From positions 3,596,001 through 3,660,000 of the forward strand of contig NZ_JAFBCJ010000001.1 of the NCBI RefSeq assembly GCF_016907675.1: 64,000 nucleotides of DNA, read 5' to 3'. The position numbers and the translations under genes are program-made. The notes beneath the pieces were generated by a model, which saw only the letters and a program-made list of their open reading frames with translations, made no database searches and was not told where the DNA came from. Each line of letters opens with the position of its first letter. The stretch's first letter is position 1. Below, one piece after another: positions 58,881 through 64,000 of this stretch. Source of the DNA: Geodermatophilus bullaregiensis (lineage in GTDB: Bacteria; Actinomycetota; Actinomycetes; Mycobacteriales; Geodermatophilaceae).

Positions 58881-59537
58881 GTGCGGGTGCGACGAGGCGT
58901 CGACCGGTGGCTGCCGGCGGCGGGCGGCCTGACGCTCGGCCTCGGCGCGGTCAGCGCGGGGCTGCCCGCGGTGACGTCGTCGGGGCTGACCACGGGGACC
59001 GGTGAGCTGCGGCTCCACCTCGACGTCATCGAGGAGGACGACCTGCCCACGTGGTGGGCGACGACGGTGCTCGTGCTGGCGGCGGCCTGCTGCGCGGTGG
59101 TGGCCGGGTTGCACGAGCGGCTGCACCGGCTGGTCGGGCTCGAGGGCGACGGCGGGCTCCCCTTCCTCCGGCTGGTGCCCGGCGCCGTGGTCGGCGCGCT
59201 CCTGCTGCTCGTCGTGGGCGCCCTGCCGCGCTCGGCGCCCCGCTCGACCCGGCGGTGGATGGGCGCCGGCCTGGGCCTGCTGCTCTCGGGTCTGGGCGGG
59301 GAGCTCGTGCAGGGACTGCTGCTGGCCGACGCCTCGACCGGCCCGGCGTACGTGCTGGCCCACCACGCGGAGGAGGCGGGGGAGACCCTTGGCGCGCTGG
59401 CGGTCCTGCGCGCGGCGGCGGTCCGGATCGGCGTCGTCCGCGCCGGTGCGGGGTGGCCGGCGGGGTCCGACGGGGCCCGGACCGGCGCCGCCACCCGTCC
59501 GGGGGCGCCGCCCGGGGCCGCGGTTACCCTCCGGTAG
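58881..59537 (+). CDS. Membrane protein of unknown function
   Basis: I do not recognise this 218-residue protein. It has about four membrane helices (residues about 13-33, 58-80, 97-118 and 128-150). A charged loop LRLHLDVIEEDDLPTWWATT lies after the first helix, and a histidine-containing VLAHHAEEAGETLG segment after the last. The C-terminal 35 residues are Gly/Ala/Pro rich and probably disordered. GTG 58881 has no strong ribosome site. It stands between an EamA transporter and a CitE-like gene without overlap. Confidence 0.6.
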   Translation: MRVRRGVDRWLPAAGGLTLGLGAVSAGLPAVTSSGLTTGTGELRLHLDVIEEDDLPTWWATTVLVLAAACCAVVAGLHERLHRLVGLEGDGGLPFLRLVPGAVVGALLLLVVGALPRSAPRSTRRWMGAGLGLLLSGLGGELVQGLLLADASTGPAYVLAHHAEEAGETLGALAVLRAAAVRIGVVRAGAGWPAGSDGARTGAATRPGAPPGAAVTLR

Positions 59538-59590
59538 CCCTTCCCCCGGCGCAGCGTCGTCTGCCCACCCACCACCCCAGCGGAGGCACC

Positions 59591-60544
59591 GTGGCCGAGC
59601 TCCGATCCCGCCGTTCCAACCTGGCCGTGCCGGGCAGCAACCCGCGCTTCCTCGAGAAGGCGAAGGGTCTGCCGGCCGACCAGGTGTTCCTGGACCTGGA
59701 GGACGCCTGCGCGCCGCTGGCCAAGCCCGGCGCGCGCAAGAACATCGTCGCGGCGCTCAACGAGGGCGGCTGGGGGGAGAAGATCCGCACCGTCCGGGTC
59801 AACGACTGGACGACGGAGTGGACGTTCACCGACGTGATCGAGGTCGTCGGCGGCGCGGGGGCCGAGCTCGACTGCATCATGCTGCCGAAGGTCGCCGACG
59901 CCGGTCAGGTGCAGGCGCTGGACATGCTGCTGACCCAGGTCGAGAAGGCCAACGGCCTGCAGGTCGGGCGGATCGGCATCGAGGCGCAGATCGAGACCGC
60001 GCAGGGCCTGATCAACGTCAACCAGATCGCGTTCGCCAGCCCGCGGATCGAGACGATCATCTTCGGCCCGGCCGACTTCATGGCCAGCATCAACATGAAG
60101 TCGCTGGTGGTCGGTGCCCTGCACCCGGACTACGCCGGCGACCCGTTCCACTACATCCTCATGCAGATCCTCATGGCCGCCCGCGCCCGCGGTGTGCAGG
60201 CCATCGACGGCCCGTTCCTGCAGGTGCGCGACGTCGACGCGTTCCGCGAGGTCGCCAAGCGCTCGGCCGTCCTCGGCTTCGACGGCAAGTGGGTGCTGCA
60301 CCCCGGCCAGGTGGACGCGGCCAACGAGATCTACTCGCCGTCGCAGGAGGACTACGACCACGCCGAGCTCATCCTCGACGCCTACGACTGGGCGACCTCC
60401 GAGGCCGGCGGGAAGAAGGGCTCGGCGATGCTCGGCGACGAGATGATCGACGAGGCCAGCCGCAAGATGGCCCTGGTCATCGCGGGCAAGGGCCGCGCCG
60501 CCGGCATGAGCCGCACCTCGTCGTTCACCCCGCCGGAGGGCTGA
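59591..60544 (+). CDS. CitE/HpcH-type CoA ester lyase
   Basis: The 317-residue TIM-barrel enzyme has RRSNLAVPGSNPRFLEKA, FLDLEDACAP with the metal-binding acid, IGIEAQIETAQGL and FGPADFMASINM. These are typical of L-malyl-CoA/beta-methylmalyl-CoA lyases (Mcl/CitE). It probably cleaves or forms malyl-type CoA esters, as in the ethylmalonyl-CoA route. The GTG follows GCGGAGGC. An acyl-CoA dehydrogenase gene lies nearby. A long terminator hairpin follows. Confidence 0.88.
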   Translation: MAELRSRRSNLAVPGSNPRFLEKAKGLPADQVFLDLEDACAPLAKPGARKNIVAALNEGGWGEKIRTVRVNDWTTEWTFTDVIEVVGGAGAELDCIMLPKVADAGQVQALDMLLTQVEKANGLQVGRIGIEAQIETAQGLINVNQIAFASPRIETIIFGPADFMASINMKSLVVGALHPDYAGDPFHYILMQILMAARARGVQAIDGPFLQVRDVDAFREVAKRSAVLGFDGKWVLHPGQVDAANEIYSPSQEDYDHAELILDAYDWATSEAGGKKGSAMLGDEMIDEASRKMALVIAGKGRAAGMSRTSSFTPPEG

Positions 60545-60548
60545 GGGC

Positions 60549-60579
60549 GGAGCCCCTCCCGGTGCCGGGGAGGGGCTCC
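60549..60579. terminator. Long perfect hairpin after the CitE-like gene
   Basis: GGAGCCCCTCCC (60549-60560) pairs perfectly with GGGAGGGGCTCC (60568-60579) around a 7-nt loop. CTGAG and CTCAG outside can extend it. It lies between the convergent CitE-like and DUF4190 genes and probably works in both directions. Confidence 0.8.
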
Positions 60580-60580
60580 C

Positions 60581-60868
60581 TCAGGGGGCGAAGCTGCCGG
60601 CGACGGTCGCGAGGGCCAGGAACGCGAGCAGGATCCCGAGGACGGCGAGGGCCGTCCCGATCGCGCCGACGACGATCCCGGCGAGCGCCAGGCCGTCGCC
60701 CTGCTCGCCCGTCTCGCGGATCTGCCGGCGAGCGACGACGCCGAGGACGAGCCCGGCGGGGGCGAGGACGAAGGCCAGCACCAGCGCCAGGACCGCCAGG
60801 GTGTTGGTCGGCCGGCGCAGGGGCGGCCACCCCGGCGGCGGCCCGTACGGGTCCGGGGTGCTGCTCAT
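60581..60868 (-). CDS. DUF4190 small membrane protein
   Basis: The 95-residue protein has a Pro-rich cytoplasmic start and two membrane helices around the DUF4190 motif LGVVARRQIRETGEQGDGLA-LAGIVVG. The family is common in actinobacteria with no known function. ATG 60866-60868 has GAGGAGGAC before it. It is a lone minus-strand gene separating the CitE-like and acyl-CoA dehydrogenase genes. Confidence 0.85.
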   Translation of the reverse strand: MSSTPDPYGPPPGWPPLRRPTNTLAVLALVLAFVLAPAGLVLGVVARRQIRETGEQGDGLALAGIVVGAIGTALAVLGILLAFLALATVAGSFAP

Positions 60869-61011
60869 CGCGTCCTCCTCGATGCCGTCCGCGGCACCGT
60901 AGGCGCCCGGCACCCCGAGCGGGCGGCGGTGACCCAGGACACGGCGACGGGCAGGGGGAGGTGGCCCATACTCGCCGGTAACCCGGACACCGGCGTCCCC
61001 GAGGAGTGAGC

Positions 61012-62208
61012 GTGGCCCGACTGGCGCAGACCGCCGACCTGACCGACGTCCAGCAGGAGATCCTGTCGACGGTCAGGAGCTTCGTGGACAAGGAGATCAT
61101 CCCGCACGCCCAGGAGCTCGAGCACGCCGACGAGTACCCGCAGGAGATCGTCGACGGGCTCAAGGAGCTCGGCATCTTCGGGCTGATGATCCCCGAGGAG
61201 TACGGCGGCCTCGGGGAGTCGCTGCTGACCTACGCGCTGGTGGTCGAGGAGATCGCCCGCGGCTGGATGAGCGTCTCGGGCGTCATCAACACCCACTTCA
61301 TCGTCGCCTACATGATCCGCCAGCACGGCACGCAGGAGCAGAAGGAGCACTTCCTGCCGCGCATGGCCACCGGCGAGGTGCGCGGGGCGTTCTCCATGTC
61401 CGAGCCGGGGCTGGGCTCCGACGTCGCCGGCATCCGCACCAAGGCGGTGAAGGACGGCGACGACTACGTCGTCGACGGCCAGAAGATGTGGCTGACCAAC
61501 GGCGGCTCCTCCACGCTCGTCGCCGCGCTGGTCCGCACCGACCTCGGCGCGGACAAGGCCCACCAGAACCTCACGACGTTCCTGGTCGAGAAGCCGGCCG
61601 GTTTCGGCACCGTCGCCCCCGGTCTCACCATCCCCGGCAAGATCGACAAGATGGGCTACAAGGGCGTCGACACCACCGAGCTGGTGTTCGACGGCTACCG
61701 CATCGGCGCGGACATGGTCCTGGGCGGGGAGCCCGGCCGGGGCTTCGCGCAGATGATGGACGGCGTCGAGGTGGGCCGCGTCAACGTCGCCGCCCGCGCC
61801 TGCGGCATCGCCATCCGCGCCTTCGAGCTGGCCGTCGAGTACGCCCAGCAGCGGGAGACCTTCGGCAAGCCGATCGTGCAGCACCAGGCGATCGCCTTCC
61901 AGCTCGCCGAGATGGCCACCAAGGTCGAGGCCGCGCACCTGATGATGGTCAACGCCGCGCGCCTCAAGGACGCCGGCAGGCGCAACGACGTCGAGGCCGG
62001 CATGGCCAAGCTGCTGGCCAGCGAGTACTGCGCCGAGGTGACCACCCAGTCCTTCCGCATCCACGGCGGCTACGGCTACTCCAAGGAGTACGAGATCGAG
62101 CGGCTCATGCGCGAGGCGCCGTTCCTGCTCATCGGCGAGGGCACTAGCGAGATCCAGAAGACGATCATCAGCCGCGGCCTGCTCAAGGAGTACGGCCTCC
62201 GGCGCTGA
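61012..62208 (+). CDS. Acyl-CoA dehydrogenase
   Basis: This 398-residue FAD enzyme has FGLMIPEEYGGLGESLLTYA, AFSMSEPGLGSDVAGIRTKA and DGQKMWLTNG as the FAD/substrate motifs. The C-terminal RIHGGYGYSKEYEIERLMRE and IGEGTSEIQK carry the region of the catalytic Glu. It oxidises a short or branched acyl-CoA. The nearby malyl-CoA-lyase-like gene hints at methylsuccinyl-CoA or a related C5 substrate, which is inference only. GTG 61012 is preferred over GTG 61006 because GAGGAG then has normal spacing. Confidence 0.93.
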   Translation: MARLAQTADLTDVQQEILSTVRSFVDKEIIPHAQELEHADEYPQEIVDGLKELGIFGLMIPEEYGGLGESLLTYALVVEEIARGWMSVSGVINTHFIVAYMIRQHGTQEQKEHFLPRMATGEVRGAFSMSEPGLGSDVAGIRTKAVKDGDDYVVDGQKMWLTNGGSSTLVAALVRTDLGADKAHQNLTTFLVEKPAGFGTVAPGLTIPGKIDKMGYKGVDTTELVFDGYRIGADMVLGGEPGRGFAQMMDGVEVGRVNVAARACGIAIRAFELAVEYAQQRETFGKPIVQHQAIAFQLAEMATKVEAAHLMMVNAARLKDAGRRNDVEAGMAKLLASEYCAEVTTQSFRIHGGYGYSKEYEIERLMREAPFLLIGEGTSEIQKTIISRGLLKEYGLRR

Positions 62209-62225
62209 GATCCGCCGTACGGATC
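62209..62225. terminator. Hairpin between convergent genes
   Basis: GATCCG-CCGTA-CGGATC overlaps the last bases before the stop of the minus-strand GT39 gene and follows the acyl-CoA dehydrogenase stop by one base. It is likely a shared terminator. Confidence 0.55.
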
Positions 62226-64000
62226 AACTCGCCGGCCGGCTCAGGTCGTAGAGGGTGACGCCGTCCACGGTCCGCCCCTCGAAGTGCTCCGCCACCCAGG
62301 CCGCGGTGCTCCCGTCGTCGCCGCCCGTGGTGCTGTCCGCCCCCGGCCCTTCACCGATGAACCAGTGGACCCGGCCCTCGGCGACGTACCGCTGGAACTG
62401 CTCGAGCGTGGGGGAGGGGTCGCTGCCGCTGAAGCCGCCGATCGCCATGACCGGCAGGCCCGTCGCCAGCTGGTGGACGGCGGCGCGGTAGGAGCCCACC
62501 GTGGCCGCCGCCCAGGTGTGGGAGTCCGCGTCCTCGGCGAGGAGGTCGGCCACCTCGTCGCTGACCTCGCCGGCGTCGAGCGGACGTCCCCGGTCGCCCT
62601 GTCCGCCGTCCCCGCCGCCGGGCGGGACGACCGTGGTCGCGTCACCCCCACCGGGCGTCTCCGCCGGACCGGGCAGCTCGTCCCCGGCCGCGCCGGACGG
62701 CGGACCCCCGGTACCCGGCTGGACGACGACACCCGGGCCGAAGCCGGTGTCACCGGACACCGCCGGCCCCGCGGTCGGGATGGCGCCGGTGTGGGGTGTC
62801 GTGGCCGTATGTGCCGCGTAGACGGCCGGACCACCGAGCCCGGCGAGGACGCCGGCGGCCAGCACCGTCGCCGCGACGGCGCGGCCGAGCCGGTGGACGG
62901 CGAGCAGTACGACCGCGGCGGCCAGGCCGAGGGCCGGCACCGCCCAGCGCAGCCAGGGCAGGAACTCCGCAGAGCGGCCCAGCAGGACCCAGGCCCACAG
63001 CGCGGTGCCGGCCAGCGCGACCGCCAGGACCAGCCGCGCGCGTGCCCACCCCCGCCGCTGCCACAGGAGCGTGCCGCCGATCGCGACCAGCGCGGCGATC
63101 GCCGGGGCGAGGGCCACCGTGTAGTACTCGTGGAAGATGCCGGCCATCAGGCCGAAGGTCAGCGCGGTGACGCCCAGCCAGGTCCCCCAGGTCAGCAGCG
63201 CGGCCCGGGTCGGGTCGGTGCGCGGCGCCCGGCTGATGGTGAGGCCCGTGACGAGCAGCAGCAGTGCGGCCGGCAGCAGCCAGGCCACCTGGCCGCCGAC
63301 CGCGGGGCCGAACAGCCGGCCGAGACCGGCGTCCCCCCAGCCCGGCGCGGCGCCGACGCCGCCGATCTCCTCGCCGGTCAGCCGGCCCAGGCCGTTGTAG
63401 CCCCAGATCAGCTCCCACACGGAGTTCGTCTGCGAGCCCCCGACGTACGGCCGCGCCGACTCCGGCACCAGCCCGACGACCGCCACCCACCACCCGGCGG
63501 TCGCGACGAGCGCCAGTCCGGCGCCGAGCAGGTGCCGGATGCGCCGGCCCACGGTCGTCGGGGCGGCGACCAGGTAGGCCAGCGCGAACGCCGGCACGAC
63601 CAGCAGCGCCTGCAGCATCTTGGTGAGGAAGGCCAGGCCGACCAGCACCCCGACGAGTGCCAGGGCCCTCCCGCTGGCCCGCTCGACCGCACGCGTCAGC
63701 GCGTACGCCGCCGCGGTCAGCAGGAGCACGAGCAGGGCGTCGGGGTTGTTGAAGCGGGACACCAGCACGGCGACCGGGGTCACCGCCATCGCGGTCCCGG
63801 CCAGCAGCCCGGCACCGGGGCCGGCCACCCGCCGCACGGCCAGGTACAGCAGTCCCACGGTGCCCACGCCCATGAGCGCCTGCGGCACCAGGAGCGACCA
63901 GGACGACAGACCGAACAGCCGCACCGACAGCGCCATGACCCACAGCGAGGCCGGCGGCTTGTCCACGGTGATCGAGTTGGCCGCGTCCGAGGAGCCGTAG
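62224..64000 (-). CDS. GT39-family membrane glycosyltransferase, start beyond the window
   Basis: The visible 592 codons run off the right edge, so the N-terminal helix and first Asp motif are missing. Visible features are ITVDKPPASLWVMALSVRLF, SRFNNPDALLVLLLTAAAYA and WELIWGYNGLGRLTGEE, typical of actinobacterial ArnT/PMT-like (GT39) transferases that use polyprenyl-phosphate sugars. About ten membrane helices follow. A long Gly/Pro/Asp-rich linker (about 150 residues from the end) leads to a C-terminal extracytoplasmic domain (MAIGGFSGSDPSPTLEQFQR). Probably it adds sugars to cell-envelope lipids or proteins. Confidence 0.88.
   Translation of the reverse strand, partial: YGSSDAANSITVDKPPASLWVMALSVRLFGLSSWSLLVPQALMGVGTVGLLYLAVRRVAGPGAGLLAGTAMAVTPVAVLVSRFNNPDALLVLLLTAAAYALTRAVERASGRALALVGVLVGLAFLTKMLQALLVVPAFALAYLVAAPTTVGRRIRHLLGAGLALVATAGWWVAVVGLVPESARPYVGGSQTNSVWELIWGYNGLGRLTGEEIGGVGAAPGWGDAGLGRLFGPAVGGQVAWLLPAALLLLVTGLTISRAPRTDPTRAALLTWGTWLGVTALTFGLMAGIFHEYYTVALAPAIAALVAIGGTLLWQRRGWARARLVLAVALAGTALWAWVLLGRSAEFLPWLRWAVPALGLAAAVVLLAVHRLGRAVAATVLAAGVLAGLGGPAVYAAHTATTPHTGAIPTAGPAVSGDTGFGPGVVVQPGTGGPPSGAAGDELPGPAETPGGGDATTVVPPGGGDGGQGDRGRPLDAGEVSDEVADLLAEDADSHTWAAATVGSYRAAVHQLATGLPVMAIGGFSGSDPSPTLEQFQRYVAEGRVHWFIGEGPGADSTTGGDDGSTAAWVAEHFEGRTVDGVTLYDLSRPAS

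Overview
The window is extremely G+C rich: nearly every codon third position is G or C. The genes are densely packed, often with GTG starts overlapping the previous stop as GTGA or ATGA. It contains mshB (mycothiol synthesis), actinobacterial dapC/dapD/dapE, a sigE-rseA-htrA-tatB-mrp block, a DUF3117 gene beside tag, and divergent glgA/glgC. This points to an actinobacterium. The carotenoid desaturase, the spore-photoproduct-lyase-like enzyme, the degenerate DUF222/HNH gene and the extragenic palindromes suggest Geodermatophilaceae (Blastococcus, Geodermatophilus, Modestobacter) or a close relative; that family assignment is an inference. I saw no rRNA, tRNA, CRISPR array, transposase or phage gene. 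The only mobile-type trace is the decayed HNH gene.

Layout: 0-4.3 kb holds a DUF1990 gene cut by the window edge, a HipA-like kinase/DUF3037 pair and a Rph/PEP-synthase-like phosphotransferase. 4.3-8.5 kb is a sulfur assimilation locus on the minus strand: pterin dehydratase, APS reductase (cysH), a small zinc-ribbon protein, sulfite reductase, a cysteine-ending leader peptide, APS kinase (cysC) and an Rrf2 regulator. 8.6-9.6 kb has an SRPBCC-Nudix fusion and a CsbD stress gene with a sigB-like promoter. 9.8-15.8 kb is a five-gene oligopeptide ABC importer. 15.9-25.99 kb carries an ASCH protein, mshB, the ferredoxin-dapC pair, a resuscitation/lysozyme-like anchored protein, an alpha/beta hydrolase, dapD, dapE, a LOG-family protein, a DivIVA-domain protein and an SRPBCC protein. 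26-34.7 kb looks more variable: an ECF sigma factor and partner, CtaG plus DUF2243, a TfoX-like protein, LysE and EamA transporters, a secreted FN3/propeller protein and a DUF2064 protein.

35-38.9 kb has tag, DUF3117, leucyl aminopeptidase and an unrecognised Rossmann-like protein. 38.9-45.5 kb holds DinB, the HNH pseudogene, CrtI, a spore photoproduct lyase homologue, a GAF-ANTAR protein, a frameshifted gene and a SpoIIE-type phosphatase. 45.5-57 kb returns to conserved actinobacterial order (glgA, glgC, O-methyltransferase, sigE, rseA, htrA, tatB, mrp, AzlCD, DUF1003, MgtE_N-CBS). 57-64 kb has PhzF, EamA, a CitE-like lyase, an acyl-CoA dehydrogenase and a GT39 membrane glycosyltransferase cut by the right edge.

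Together the backbone genes cover sulfate reduction to sulfide, lysine/meso-DAP synthesis, mycothiol, glycogen and envelope-stress control. Much of this order recalls the Mycobacterium tuberculosis Rv1170-Rv1232c region (from memory, not searched). The strongest regulatory signals are the cysteine leader peptide before sulfite reductase, the sigE promoter with 11-bp-spaced upstream direct repeats, the apparently leaderless divergent glgA/glgC promoters, and several long perfect palindromes.
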